Shown piece after piece: positions 50,627-62,790 of a stretch of DNA of 64,000 bases. The DNA is taken from NCBI GenBank assembly GCA_902702965.1, contig CACRXP010000658.1:271155-335154 (forward strand), written 5' to 3'. How positions within the stretch are numbered: the stretch's first letter is position 1; each line of letters opens with the position of its first letter. Source of the stretch: Spirometra erinaceieuropaei (taxonomy: Eukaryota > Platyhelminthes > Cestoda > Diphyllobothriidea > Diphyllobothriidae). The position numbers and the translations under genes are program-made. The notes beneath the pieces were generated by a model, which did not search any database, was not told the origin of the DNA, and saw only the letters and a program-made list of their open reading frames with translations.

Positions 50627-51025
50627 ATGCATGGTTTTAACGAGAGACTCAAACCGCTTTCTAACGAGTGATCGTCGCATTGACGAAGACATCCTCGAGA
50701 ATTGGTGCGGAAATATACGTGCTAGTGAAAATGATACCTTTAAAAGATTCGAGCAACTGGGCAAGCAGTTGACAGCGATAGCACTTTCAAGGTCCCCAGA
50801 GTAGGAAAATAAGGAACTGTGGCTGCCGTGCATGCTGTTGTTCCAGAGAATGTTGACTCGTCTACCTTTTCACCTCCTGAAAATGCTCCATCAACTCGAA
50901 GATATGAAGCGACACGGAGAGGATTGTTGTAGCGCGCTAAAAGCGTCTGTTACTGGGAGCAAGTTAAAACAGCAAACTCTGCTCCTGCCCCGTCTGCTCA
51001 TGCAGACGATGGGTTATGAATACTT
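50627..51025 (+). pseudogene. Possible gene remnant or broken exon, unrecognised
   Basis: A 57-codon frame opens at ATG 50627 (MVLTRDSNRFLTSDRRIDED, NWCGNIRASENDTFKRFEQL) and stops at a TAG near 50800. Shifted frames directly after continue with coding-like text (AVHAVVPENVDSSTFSPPEN, then SVCYWEQVKTANSAP). The codon quality, richer GC and successive shifts suggest a decayed gene or a processed copy, but no family was recognised. Confidence 0.3.
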
Positions 51026-51029
51026 TTTG

Positions 51030-53735
51030 CCAGACATTAGGTCTCGCAGTGCAAAGCTTTTGAAGGGACTGCATGAGTTCCAGTGCTTGCTTTTCAACTT
51101 TCGACGCCACTCTTCCGCTCCATTCATCTATTGACGCATTGCAACTGGATTGCGGAAACCTGATTATTTTGCTCTAGTACGAATAACTCGATTAGTTGCT
51201 CTTTCTTAGAAATGCTGACTCACTCAAGGGGCAAAAGACCGCACGCATATCGAAGAAACTGCTGTTTGAGCCAGTTTTTGGACCCCGCACCCAGGTGATG
51301 AGCACTTTTTGTACGTTTTTAGACCACAGCTTTTGGACAGTCTTTTGATAAGCACTTTTGATAGTCACAAACAAAGACCACAGCCAGTGACCAATCTCGT
51401 GAAATGTGAACCAAAGTGCTGAAATGTGTTTTCGACTAGGACGGATTAGCATAGTGAGATTTTAATATTGATTTTTGTGCAGCATAATCCCAAGATATTT
51501 CAGCCTGTATGCCAGTTTTTGAACGGACCTCGTTTCCTCCACCTGCGTAAAGCTTGCTCGATTCAAAATGACCACTAAAGTGGTATGGTTTTTTCCACTT
51601 ATTTTCGTGCCCTTATAAAGCAAAATGTATTTTGCAGAAAGTGTGCTCAAAGATATTTTTCATTGTGGTCATTTGGTGCCTAATCACATCGTTTTCAAAA
51701 GTTATGCACGACAAAATGGAATATATTGGTTTCAAGATAGGTTTCAACTATGGGCTTTCTTAAGATTTTAAAAATCCTAGTCAATTAATAGCGTATCTGT
51801 CCGTTTATCTGTTCCCCTTGTGAAGTACACAACTTAGTCCATATCCATTGTCAAATTTCCTGAACACTGTGCGATATCGTTTTGATGGCGTGGAAAAATA
51901 TATGATTTTTCCCGCATGTAAAGTATAAAACCAGTAGACTATAAACTTTAAACGCAAATGCAACATCAGATCGTGCTCAACATAAAAAAAATTAGGGAAG
52001 CTTGCAAAACGTTTGCAAAAATGTATAAGGCTATCAAAGATAAGTGGGAAAATTATATTGCTTAAGTAATCATTTTGCATTGAATTGAATTTCTGCAGGC
52101 GACCAAAAAACTGCATTCAAAAGCCGGCATACAGGCGTGACTGAAATGTCTTGGGACTAGGCTTCACAATAAGCAATATAACAGTCCCACTAAAGTAATC
52201 CTTCCTAGTCGAAAACGCTTTCCAGAATTTCGGTTAACGTTTCATGAGAATGGTCACTGACTGTGCCTCGCTCTGTCTGTCATTCAACCATGACTACGAA
52301 ATACAAAAAACGGTAACAATTAGGAGATGGCACTCAAAAAAATCCACCCAACCAAAGCAGCCTGTCTTACGGGACAGGTGGGGCCTTCGATTGCGTGGAT
52401 AAATATAAATAATAATAAGAAGTTTTTTTCAGAAATGGCCTTTCGAAAGATAAAGTTTGACCTCATCACTATATGGCAACAAAAATGTGCGCGGTGTCGG
52501 ATTTACTTGAAGAGGCAGATAATATGAAGTCGCATCAGAAGCTGGGTTGTACCTTTTAGATCTGAAAAAGGCTTTTTCGTAAAGGGGCAACAAGACATGG
52601 TCTTTCATTGCTAATGGCGAGCGTATTATAAACGAGTGATGGGAATTTCACAAATTCTAAGATACACGGTTCTAATGCTGAGATCATGTGGACACCTCGA
52701 GCGCCCATGTGGCATTCACCCCCGGCACACGCGCCAGGTCGAGAATCTCGTGTTCACCGTTCGTGGATAGATGGAACATGCTTGCATCAAACGCCTGCAA
52801 CAGATAGTTACGGGCACTCACAAACCCAGGAGTCGTTCAATCAATTCTATAAGTTGGTGCCAGCTGCCGGACACATGGAACACACTCTTCGTTTTTCGCA
52901 TCCAAACTACCTTCGGGGAGACGCGCGCAGACCCTGGCCCGATCGCGCGTTGAATACCCAGGCAGCCCTGGGGCTTCTGCACAGAACAAAACACCTAAAA
53001 GTGTCCTATTCTGCCCTCCCCTATGCGACACCGGACCCACGAATTGTGACAGTCAGGTTATACCATTATCTCCGACGCCCAACTGAGCGAAGAAGGATGA
53101 ATAGCCCTAGCCCTAGCCCTAAGTATCGGGTAAATAATGCCCACCAGCTAGATACAAAAAATCGTTCTAGGCAGCCTATTGAGAGCCTATGTGCTAGCAG
53201 GAATTTCTGACACGGCTTCCGCTTGCAACCGGAAAAACGGCGGAAGTCAGACTACGGAAGGCAATCCTGTGTGCACAGAACTCCGCGCAAGTTCTGCCAC
53301 TATCATAACCTACAGTTAACCAACTGGATTTCCAAAGACAGATGGGAGGCGGCTAGGCGTTTGCATTTGCGCGGACGTAGTATGTACACCTGTCTTCCAA
53401 CTACGCCCCCTCTATTTAATAGTCCACGGAAGGATGGCAATTCCACTGGCTGTCGCTATTTCACCTGTTTATCTACCATGGGTGAAGACCGGATATATGG
53501 TTTTGCCAGCCGGTTATGTAGGCAAATTTATGATTTAATAACCATGTTTTGCCCTTATAAAATGATAACAGACGTTTTAGTATCATAAAGGCTTGCGTAG
53601 TTATGGGCCGATGCGAGAGCAACTGTTTTACGTTCTGGCAATCATCCTACCGGATTTAAATTATATCGGCTAATAAAAGGTGTGTTAGAGCCTATTTGAG
53701 GATTGAGCTTTACTTTCAAATATGAGTACATTATC
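51030..53735. other. No supportable gene; weak foldback-family arms
   Basis: Degenerate arms of the foldback family appear near 51390-51640 and 52190-52260 ('ttcatgag...gtcactga'). A GC-richer patch at 52.68-53.2 kb is open in several frames without recognisable product and contains a short 'tagccctagccctagccct' tract near 53104-53122. Confidence 0.4.
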
Positions 53736-53739
53736 ACAT

Positions 53740-55285
53740 GAGTAGTATATTTATTAGCCTGAGCTTTCGGTCAAAAGCACAATGTTCCCCATCGGTCAAT
53801 CAGTGTCCTGAAAGGTAGCCCTAAGTACAATCTGGTCAAAATGATGGCTCGAAAACTAAACTGTCTTCAAGAGGACTCAGAGACCTCTGTCAAAGTGGCC
53901 TCCCAATTCCTCGTCCACATCCAGAGAAAAACTTTCCTATCCGACCAAATTATATTGCTACTCGACATGAACACTCTATCTGAAACTACTCCATCGGACC
54001 TAGCACGCGATCTTCTAAGCAAACAGATCGAAGAGAAGTACGGCAGAACGATCTGGCCTCTAAACGTTGAGCATCTACCTAAAATCTTTGCAATTTTCCA
54101 ACGAATTTTTTCCCTTTCCAGGACATAAAATACGAGCAAATCAAAAAACGCTGAAGCGTTTCGTAATGTCCAGCCAAGTTGCAGTATTGGTCCTGCAAGG
54201 AACCTGCGTTTTGGCGCCAAGACGTGGACGACATGCTCGTTATAATCGAGATGGTGGAGTATCAGACTTTCAGTATCTGCTTAACAGCATCTTCCCTGAG
54301 ATCCATTTCACAAGAGAAGAGGAAAAAGCCGAACAGTCGTCCTTCCTTGACGTTCTCCTCACACGGACCAATAGATGAAGGTGGCACCACAGTGTATAGA
54401 AAGGCCACCAACACAACCTAGGTCCCCTATTAGCATAGCAACTACCAGAGGACGCACAAAAGCGGCTATGTTAGGGCGCTCTTCGAAGGGGTAGAAACTA
54501 ACTGCGGTGAACCAGATGCAAGAGTATATGAACTACGGCAACTTCAGGACCAATCGGCAGGGAACAGCTGCCTAAAAAACTTCATCAGCCGCTGCCCCCG
54601 TACGCGCCCGCGTTTAACAGACGAAAGAGAGCCGCCAACCGTCTTGCATCATCCACCGTGTATAAGGAATGCATCAGAAGCAACAGGGCGCCATGCTGCC
54701 AAATAAGGCATGAGCAGAGCCCTTCGTCTAGCAGGCACCGGGCGTACCAGAATCATGCAGATGAAGAGCCTACTGGACGCAGGCGAGCAGTCGAGTGTAG
54801 TTTATCAAATTCCTTGCCATGCTTGTTCCTGCAATTACATAAGCCAAACAACACGTCGATTCAGCTCGCGAATACTCCAGCATGAGCGCGCCGTTCGGAT
54901 AGACGACTCGTTGCCCCAAGTCGCTACCCACATGCTGGATGAAGGCCAAGAAACTTACTTTGCGAGCGCGCGAGTAAATCGCGCGAGCCGGGGCGGGAAC
55001 TGCTGGAGGCCTGGCTGTCTGACAACAATTCCATCAACAGACAGACTGCTATCACGCGCAGTCAAGTGACGCGACTCAGTTTCCTTCAAGGACACACATC
55101 GTCATCAAACCGAGACCACTGTAAGTCAAACGGTATGATTCCAGTCCAGTTCTGCCCCCTCGCCCATGTATTGATTACAAAAATTTTCCGTTGTTTCATC
55201 CGCATAGTTTCTGGCGCTGGGCTTCTGTACAAGTCCTAAAATTGCTCCAGTGATCGCACCTTCACCTTTTTTAGCAAAAAAAACC
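53740..55285 (+). mobile_element. Decayed Penelope-like element, plus strand
   Basis: It starts near an inverted terminus ('tttattagcctgagctttcg' at about 53748-53767) and ends near 'ccagtgatcgcaccttcacc' (about 55247-55266), the tail motif of other PLEs here. Between them are an RT core in broken frames (LLLDMNTLSETTPSDLA; VDDMLVIIEMVEYQTF; FPEIHFTREEEKAEQSSFLD), the linker (VRALFEGVETNC) and a GIY-YIG domain at about 54.77-54.95 kb (SSVVYQIPCHACSCNYISQT). Many stops and shifts; inactive. Confidence 0.7.
54710..55069 (+). pseudogene. GIY-YIG endonuclease remnant of the 54 kb PLE
   Basis: The frame carries VVYQIPCHACSCNYISQTTR (the GIY...YIG pair reads VVY...YIS) and SRILQHERAV with the helix following. 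A frameshift then separates the GRELLEAWLSD-type C-terminus (seen in shifted frame near 54.99-55.04 kb). The YIG glycine is replaced. Confidence 0.65.
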
Positions 55286-56129
55286 TGGGGCTCGCATATT
55301 CGCCTCTATTCGAGCATCATATTTTGACAACAGATGCCAGCTTGGCACTGCTCGGTAGCTGCTCCACCACGTCTTTAGCAAGATTCAGAGTTAGTACACC
55401 TGAATCACATTCTGGGGTAAGCCTATCCGCTTTATTGACCCAAATGCCTGAGTTTTCGCAAAAGCCGCAGTCTGCACTTGCGCCCGACAGATAAGGTGGG
55501 AGTTTCTCCTGCCGTCCGACACAAAACAAGAGTATATTGCAGGCAGTCTGCCACCTCCTACTCTGCCTGCAGTAAAACGGCAGCTGGGAAAGAAAAATGT
55601 AATGCACAAAGAACCGACGACTTAAAATTCATTTAGTGGAGCCTCCGTGAACGCCGCTTAAAAGAAGACGTATATGGGATAGGGATCTTAAGTACTCTTC
55701 TCAGAACATTTTTAAGCGTTGCTTCTCAAATCAAACTCCTTCAGTTCCTAAAAGACTGCACCCCCGTTTAAAATGACTAGTTTAAATTTTTTTCCTAAAT
55801 GTGCTGCGTAGACCTGTTTTGTGGTGATACCTATGGGCTGATTCTGTATTAACAAGTGCTCATAGTCATGAACCGTAAGAGGTGCGCAAGCATGGACAAT
55901 TTATGTGCTGAACAGGGGCACTTGTCAGGGTCAGAAGATAAGGCAGAAAGGTGTGGATTTTGTGCATTAATCAGAGAGGGCTTTTAGTCCTACGAAGTGT
56001 TTTGAGCTTAAAAGGCTTCTAATACCAGCAGTAAATCAGACTTGTCAAAACTAGAGCGAGACAGCTGCGTTTACCAGTTTGCTTTTGTTTCCATTCGGTC
56101 ACTTGCAATTCTGACCAGCACCTATAGCC

Positions 56130-56205
56130 AGTGATCAATCTCATGAAATATTGACCGGCATTCTGAAAAAAAGTTTTCAATTAAGAAGGATTACTTAGGC
56201 GGGAT
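56130..56205 (+). repeat. Foldback-family arm interrupted by the DNA transposon
   Basis: The text 'gtgatcaatctcatgaaata' to 'ttaagaaggattactta' matches the terminal arm of the foldback family. The continuation resumes after the transposon at 57192 ('cacaatcccaagatttttca', 'gattttgggtgcccttataa'). Confidence 0.55.
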
Positions 56206-57183
56206 GGTTAGATGGTAGTTGGTAGCCCTCCCGGTACCGAAAACTCCCAGCTACCTGACTTACGGGCCCGGTGGTAATAGGGGCTATACGGGTGGGGCAA
56301 ATGCGTGGAAGCGTAAATGGCGCTTGTAGGGAATGCCCGGAATAGACGATCCTGATAAAGTGGAAACCTAATTTAACTAAGGTAAAAAATGCGACGAAGG
56401 TGAACACTTCGGGTCTGACTGACGTATGAGACGGCTTGCTGTTGTAGTCCGAACCCAAGGGGTAGTAAGTGCGCGATGTGGTAGGTGAAGTGCGCCCAGT
56501 TCAAACCCTGCAATGTCGAAGTGCCCGGGGGGGGGGGTGCCGTAGTGCCTTAAACTGGAAGTGCAAGAAAGGATTGCTAACTGGCCATGGCGGTGTTAAC
56601 AAGGCGTCACAGTTTTTAGCCAAACCCATGCGACCAAATACAACCGGGCTGTTCGTAAAGGCGGGAGGGGGAGGACAACACTCTGTCAATACGACTGATG
56701 CTGTGAATGGAGTATCGGTAGGCACCCTAACTGAGCGTCGGTTGTCCTTTCGTACACGATCGAACCGGACTCTACTGGAGGTCTTGAATAAAAAGACCCA
56801 AGGATGCAGCCAAACCGACGAAACGGAGACCCGCGCCAATCCGCCTGGGATAGTACCTATGCAACTAATCTGATGCAGGTAATACTGTGCGCACATGCAA
56901 CTAGAAGCATAATGGGAAGCATGATGAATCATAATCCGTTTAGGATAAATCTTTCGCCTTTTACTAAAGATTTCCGTGTGGGGGTGCAATACAATGAGTC
57001 TATACAGACAGTCTTGCAGCTCCTCGTTCTCGGGGCGGTTAAAGTGAAGAAGGAAGTCATCCTGACAGTGCATCTGTGCGTGCACCCCCCAGACACAATG
57101 AGAACGTTATCACAGATACCGAAATCGAGCCAGAAGGTACAATTGTAGAACCAGTGGGCAGGGCTACCAACTACCATCCTGCC
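56206..57183. mobile_element. Non-autonomous DNA transposon, 978 bp, with 8-bp target duplication
   Basis: ggcgggat occurs immediately outside both ends (56198-56205 and 57184-57191). The termini are inverted: ggttagatggtagttggtag and, from the right, ggcaggatggtagttggtag, both continuing ccct. The inside has no frame with transposase features; the 134- and 194-codon frames overlap in opposite directions and show no recognised motif. Eight-bp duplications are typical of the hAT superfamily but also occur elsewhere, so the superfamily is tentative. A fragment of the same family lies near 6.0 kb. Confidence 0.75.
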
Positions 57184-57499
57184 GGCGGGATTTTATTACA
57201 TACGGCACAATCCCAAGATTTTTCATTCAATCCAGGATGCCGACAACAATATGCACTTTTTCGGCCACCTGCAAAAAAACGCGCTCGGAAAGATCTGGCT
57301 ACTTAACTAGTCTGACTTTTTACGGCTGATTTTGGGTGCCCTTATAAATTTAAATCCGTCCTATAGAACCTTCGTCCAAAAATAACCTTTCTCGTCCATA
57401 TTTGACAGCAGATCACGTCTTCTTTCTTCCTAATGGAAATTCAGTTTCAGAATTTTAGGTAGCATTTTATGAAATCAGTCACTAACTGTACATCCTGAA

Positions 57500-58840
57500 C
57501 CACGAATGCCTTCATTCGTATGGCACAAGTAATTCACAGCTGACATTTCATCGATGGGCGGGTAGTTAGAGTTCCTAAAACAAATAACAGGTTGCTAGTG
57601 AAAACTGCCTCTGTGCACTAGTGACTTTGGTAGAATTTTACCGTTGTTTTTAGTTTGGTTGCTCTGCAACTTGGCTGTTAGCTGTCTCCTTGTGATTTCT
57701 GTCGTCCTAGCCGGTGCAGATAGTTGTTTACTTATTCTTGTGAAAGGAGCCTTTGTTTTCTCGCGGCAGTGATGCATGCATTAGCGATAAACTGCAAGAA
57801 AGAAAAACGGACGGTCCGGTTCTTCCCGTTTCATGAGCATATGGTCGTGCAGCCTGCGGGGAGGCTGCCGACTAGCTATGACAAAAAGTTAGCTCAGTGC
57901 TGCCCCCGATTTCCCGCAAATGATGGCGCAAATACGGCCTTTCAGTCACTATGTTGGTAATAATGAATGGGAATGACCTTGGAGTACACAATATCTCGCG
58001 AACGCTGCGTTACGTTTCCGTGTATCCTTTTTGATAAATGATCAAAAACAACGTGTACAAATCCATGCAGTAAACAATCTGAGGTGGCCTCTGCCTAGGG
58101 CACTAAGAAGGGTATGCAGTGGGATAGGTGTGGTCGAGATCAATGTATAATTATTTACCGATCAGAGAATATCAATAAAAGTGATACGAAATTGCCTTCA
58201 GGTTTCCGACGAGGTCTGAACATTTTGCAAAGGCCTGGCGAGACTACTCCTCCCTGATTCAGCAAAACAAGAAATCGCTTCTAACGCAATGTATGGTTAT
58301 CTAAAACGTCACTTTATATTAATAGCTTAAAAGCATTACCAAATTTGAAACAAGCGTACTTTTGTACATAAAAGTTAAATCCCCAAACTATAAGCTACAG
58401 TTTACAAAGCTGCTTCTATTAGAAAGGTGGGCGGTTTTATTCGAGAATGTAACTGAACTTGTAATATCTCAGCAGCTAATATCACGGGTAGGGATTACAA
58501 GCCGGGTTTCCTTGAAACCGATGTTCATTCCAAATCTACGGACGTGGAGACGATAGGCACCACTTCTTTTACGGCAGGAAAGTAAATTTGATAATGAAAA
58601 ATATGCATCTCCTATTGACCAGAAACCGACCGGGATCGAAGGTGTGGAAAAGGGGCGATAGGGTCTTAGTAACAGACTGAAAATCGGTGAGCATGGATCA
58701 TAAGTTCTTACCAGACCTACAGACCCCAACTACTACCCGCTGTGGCTGATTGACTTCGATCGCACCAGACAACTGGCCGGCTGGGAGCGAAGACTGGTGC
58801 CTTGAAGTGGAAAGAAAGTGATTTCGACGGTCTCAGGGCA
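57500..58840. other. No supportable gene
   Basis: A plus-strand frame near 57.76-57.96 kb is somewhat GC-rich but lacks splice or start support. The rest is AT-rich. Confidence 0.4.
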
Positions 58841-59230
58841 TATTCCTCACTATAAACAATCTGACGCGCTTGAATCTATCATAGTGCGCTGAAAACCTTA
58901 CTTGGACGGCCGCCAACTAACGAGATAACTCGTTCCTCTTCGAAGGTCGGAGAGTCGGACTGCAATGTAATCCTTATAGCAATTCTACTCACCTGGTATC
59001 CGAACCGTTCCCCTCCCTTCTTTGTTGTATGAAATCCTGGTCGGTTGTACTTTGGTGGGCCAGTAGGTCACCTTCACCTTCTCGCGCTTACTCTGTCATG
59101 ACACGGGGCCCAGGTGAGGAAGAGGAAGAGGGTGCTCTAGGTGCTGCGCAATTGTCATACCGCTGTAAATTACTTCACTTCCAATTCACCGTCTCTGCTC
59201 CCACCCTGTTGTGGAGCACATGGTGAACTT
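58840..59230 (+). repeat. SINE-like repeat copy with upstream flank repeat
   Basis: 58848-58945 ('tcactataaacaatctgacg', 'cgcttgaatctatcat') recurs in reverse near 7.55 kb and 47.02 kb. From about 59020 the SINE body follows ('tgaaatcctggtcggttgta', 'tactctgtcatgacacgggg', 'ataccgctgtaaattacttc', 'tgttgtggagcacatggtga'). Confidence 0.55.
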
Positions 59231-59602
59231 CATCGGAAATAATGGCCGAACTGTCGTCCTGCGTCTTGCTCTATGAATTTGAGTCGATTTCTAGTTGATT
59301 TTTGTGCTTTCGTTAAAATACGCGTCTTCCATGATTTACGCCAGCTACTATAAACATTACATGGTACTAAAACGTAGTTAGTAGTGCAGCCATAAAACAT
59401 TAATTACACGGAAGAAGTAGAGACGAAACTGACTAAGAAGACTCCACACAGGGGATCACATAAGCGACCGTGACCTAGAACACCTCCGACCAGTCGGCAC
59501 ACATATCCCTCGACTATATGGTCTACCTAAGATCTATAAGGAAGGCCTTCCAGTCCATCCGATTTTAAACATGCGGAACTCTCCGTATCATGCGATAGCA
59601 AA

Positions 59603-60235
59603 GTGGCTAGCAGAGAAACTCAAGCCCGTACGTCAGCTAGCACCACGCAGCTACGAGATACCTTTGAATTCATTGACGACATCAAAGACCTTAACGTCAA
59701 CGGCATGATGATGCTCTCGCTAGACGACTCCTCACTTATTACAAATGTTCCGGTCACCGAGACAGTTGATTACATCTGCGAATTTCTATCAACCAATCAG
59801 CAGGAAATAGGATTTCCGACGGAGATACTCAAGGAACTATTACTAAGATGCACATTAAATGTGCAGGTCCTGTTCGACAACCAATTCTATAGACAAGTAG
59901 ACGGCGTTGTTATGGGCTCAGCCCTTGGACCTCTCCTAGTCGATGTCATCATGGGAAAATTGGAGAGATTCCAACTAAGCGATCAGATCGATAAGCTTGA
60001 ACATTACGGTCGCTATGTTGATGATATTTTTGAAATTGTCACTGCAGAAACCGACGTAGCTACCCTCTTAGATGCGACAAATCAGGCACATCCGTCGCTC
60101 AAATTCACGCTGGAGATCGAAACGGCCGGTTCGTTTCCTTTCTTAGATCTTCTTCTAAGCAGGAGACCTGACGGGGATGTCCGAAGGAGCGCCTATTGGA
60201 AAAAAAAACCTGGTCTGGACAATACACGAACTTAG
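59603..60235 (+). pseudogene. PLE reverse transcriptase fragment
   Basis: The frame encodes FEFIDDIKDLNVNGMMMLSL, a decayed A motif (DDSSLITNVPVTETVDYICE), the B motif VDGVVMGSALGPLLVDVIMG, the catalytic YGRYVDDIFEIVTAE and FPFLDLLLSRRPDG. It is cut at its 3' end by a frameshift near 60.2 kb; the upstream part (59.46-59.6 kb) lies in another frame. About 200 residues of a normally much longer RT are continuous. Confidence 0.8.
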
Positions 60236-60740
60236 CCAGTGTTGTACCCCTCCAACAAAAACGAACTCTAGTCCGATGTTTGACACAAACAGCTAGAAAA
60301 AACTGTCCAACAGATAGCATCGAGGAGGAGCTCAGTAAAATCCAGGACTTCCTTTGCGAAACGGGTATCCTGACAGGTTTATTGCAAAGAACATTGCCGA
60401 ACGACCGAGCAAACCCGCCACACCGACCGCCGGAAAGAAAACTTTGCTCCTCAAAGTCCCTTTCCAAGGGGACGCGACGAGTGAACTCCTAAGCAGACGC
60501 CTTGACCAAGCTGTCTCACGAACCTTCCAAGCACCAAGGGTTCAACTATCATTTTCTACTAACCCTACTTTCCGCGGAGAAGGTAAGGATAAGTTGCCAC
60601 TAAAGACCACCTCAAAGTGCATATATTCCTTCACTTGCTCCTGTGGAGCAGGTTATATTGGCCGCACGAGTCGACGCTTATCCAAGAGAATAGGGGAACA
60701 TCTCCGGCATTGCTGGGAAAAGGCGAAACGAGGAGCATAA
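60196..60740 (+). pseudogene. PLE linker and GIY-YIG endonuclease, frameshifted
   Basis: Frame 60196-60492 carries the linker (VPLQQKRTLVRCLTQTARK, EEELSKIQDFLCETGILTGL). Frame 60354-60740 carries KTTSKCIYSFTCSCGAGYIG and RTSRRLSKRIGEHLRHCWEK, a clear GIY-YIG nuclease core (CIY...YIG, conserved Arg and Glu). The two frames overlap, so one shift lies within 60.35-60.49 kb. A TAA follows at 60738, and shifted text after it (ILAHVVVFGHR) suggests the C-terminus was longer. Confidence 0.75.
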
Positions 60741-60959
60741 GCAGCGCCATTCTCGCGCATGTTGTCGTTTTCGGACATCGTGCGGACCCAACGAAGCTTT
60801 TCGTGTGATTTATAAGGTCCCATACAGCTACCCTAAGCCACTAGGCCAGCGCCTGTTAGCGACAGCCGAAGCGGCCGCCATTAGGTTACGAAAGTCAATC
60901 TTATGCGCACAGATGAACCACGTTCAGGCTCCGCGTCTACAGTGGTCGAAGGTGGACTA

Positions 60960-62610
60960 ACGCTGCAACTCTACGCGCCCTTCCGCTCTCACCCCGCCCC
61001 TGACACTGACAGCCATTACCCTACCCCCACCCCCACCCCACATACCCACACCCGGCCTGTGTTTTAAGGCGAACTTTTATCGATTTCTCTTATCGCTGAC
61101 ATGTTTTACTTCTACCCCCTTCCCATATAACTGTACTGGCCGGACGATAATTTATCGAAAGCTACGTGTGCTCGCCACTTAGTCTTCTGATTACATTAAT
61201 TACCATAGTATCTTGAAGTGTGGGGCGATCAGATGCTTGTGAGACACATATTATCAGTTGATTTCATTTTCTAGCCACTGGCTAACAAAGCTACTTAAAG
61301 GACACTAACCGTCACGGCCTCAACTATGGCGTCAGGGAAGTTTTCCGAATTCCGCTTTACTCGCCGCTATGAGTACGGCGACTGGGGAACCTATTTCTTG
61401 AACTTCTGCCCACATCTACGTTGACTGGGCCTTTTTTCGGCTGAAAAAAATGTTTATGATAAACATCATATTTTCATAGACGTTTTAAAAACTGCAATGT
61501 TACAACGATGTCCCTTTGTCTTGTCTGTCAAAGGGACAAGAAACTTTGGTTCAGGAACAAATACGGTGGAAAGCATTGAGACTCTTTCCATAATTTGTAC
61601 GCCTCTCTTAGTCGTAGCCTGTGACGTCGAGCTTTCACCTTTTCGACGACTTCCAAGTTTGAACTGCGTCTTCGGCAGAACGCAGCCAAATACTCCAAAA
61701 TATTGCCGGCCGTCCTGACGTCCAAATCAACTAGCGCACATGTTACTGCCACTGAGGACTGCCTTCAAATGTCTCGGTAAACTTCTATGGAAATGTCCAA
61801 ACTCTTTTGTACACTGAGGGATTTTAGAGGAAATTTGGGGTGGAAGCAATGTTGAGGACTTGTCTTTCGCCTATATCCATCTTCATCTTTATACATTCTT
61901 GACGTCTGAATATCGCTAGTAAATCCAGTTATGCAGTCTGTCTACATCCTTTTACAGGGTGAGTGTGTCCTTTTGGTCCCTAATATACCTCCGAAATTTA
62001 AGGTCCTCAACGGGCCTGGCCACGCCCGACTTCATTTACCAAACCACTTGCGTTTTGAAAGAATAGGGACCGCCAGCAAACGGATCACTGTAGGCGGTCA
62101 CTTAATATTAAACCACATCAATGCTTATACCCCACAGTGATTGCTTGTCTTTCGCAGACAAGAGCCTCTGCCTAGCACAATAGATTGCCGCCAAAAACCA
62201 ACTTATTCTAACTTTTTGCGAAACCGCCGGTATGGGCCTCATTCAGACGCAGATAGCATTAGCTGCATATCCAGTGTCTAAAGTGCTTTGTCCACATCCC
62301 AGTTGCAGAGAGAATATTTGGGGAGCAGGGCCCTATTTCACGTCATAAAAATGATTTAGACTTCCAAGAAATGAATGTGTCATATTCCCAAAAATGATCC
62401 AATAGCAGTTAGGCCGAGGTTTGTGTGTCAGTACCGTGAACCACTCTTGCAAATCGATACAGCTTTTGCCGACTGACAGGTGTGCTGAACCCTAGCAACA
62501 TAAGGGCAGCCGCTCAGCCATGTTGTCCTTTCGTTCCTTCCACCGTAGTGCTGGAAGCACGTACGGTTCTGGCAATTCGTCGGTTGGGCACGGGATATAG
62601 AATTCTCCCC
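60960..62610. other. No supportable gene
   Basis: Includes a C-rich 'cccccacccccaccccac' run near 61025-61042. Short frames lack support. Confidence 0.45.
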
Positions 62611-62614
62611 ATAT

Positions 62615-62790
62615 TACATGTGGCCCTGTCCTAAATTCTAGGGGGATTCAGGTTACGTTTGCGATTAAGGCTAGGGCTTGGAGGGTTAGGGTTAGTGTTA
62701 GGGTTAGAATAAGAACACGAGAATAGGTGTCCCCTGGAATTTAGCGCGAGGCCAAATGTAGCGCGGAGAGGTCCCAATTCTCGTGTCCGA
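62615..62790. repeat. Inverted repeat enclosing a telomere-like tract
   Basis: Arms 62615-62647 (tacatgtggccctgtcctaa...) and 62730-62760 (reverse complement tacatttggcctcgcgctaa...) are inverted. Between them lies ggagggttagggttagtgtt and agggttag (about 62679-62707). A second short inverted pair (gaacacgagaatagg near 62713 and ccaattctcgtgtccg near 62774) lies beside it. Confidence 0.6.

Larger units (their letters stand above)
59440..60960 (+). mobile_element. Penelope-like element of a second family, plus strand
   Basis: It starts in 'SDRDLEHLRPVGTHIPRLYG' (about 59465-59525) and runs through an RT and a GIY-YIG nuclease to about 60740. The downstream 3' part (to about 60960 or slightly beyond) is GC-rich without a clear terminal repeat. 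RT sequence differs clearly from the 41-46 kb elements (RYVDDIFEIV against RYLDDTFVVI), so it is a separate PLE lineage. A second copy of its 5' part lies at 63.07 kb. Confidence 0.75.

Noticed and set aside
52686..53588. 174- and 121-codon frames in a GC-richer patch
   Set aside because: Several frames are open at once, residues are arginine/proline-rich as expected from GC-rich noncoding repeats, and there is no splice or start support.
56469..57085. 134- and 194-codon overlapping frames inside the 56.2 kb transposon
   Set aside because: They lie antisense to each other, lack any transposase motif I recognise, and sit in a 978-bp element typical of non-autonomous copies.
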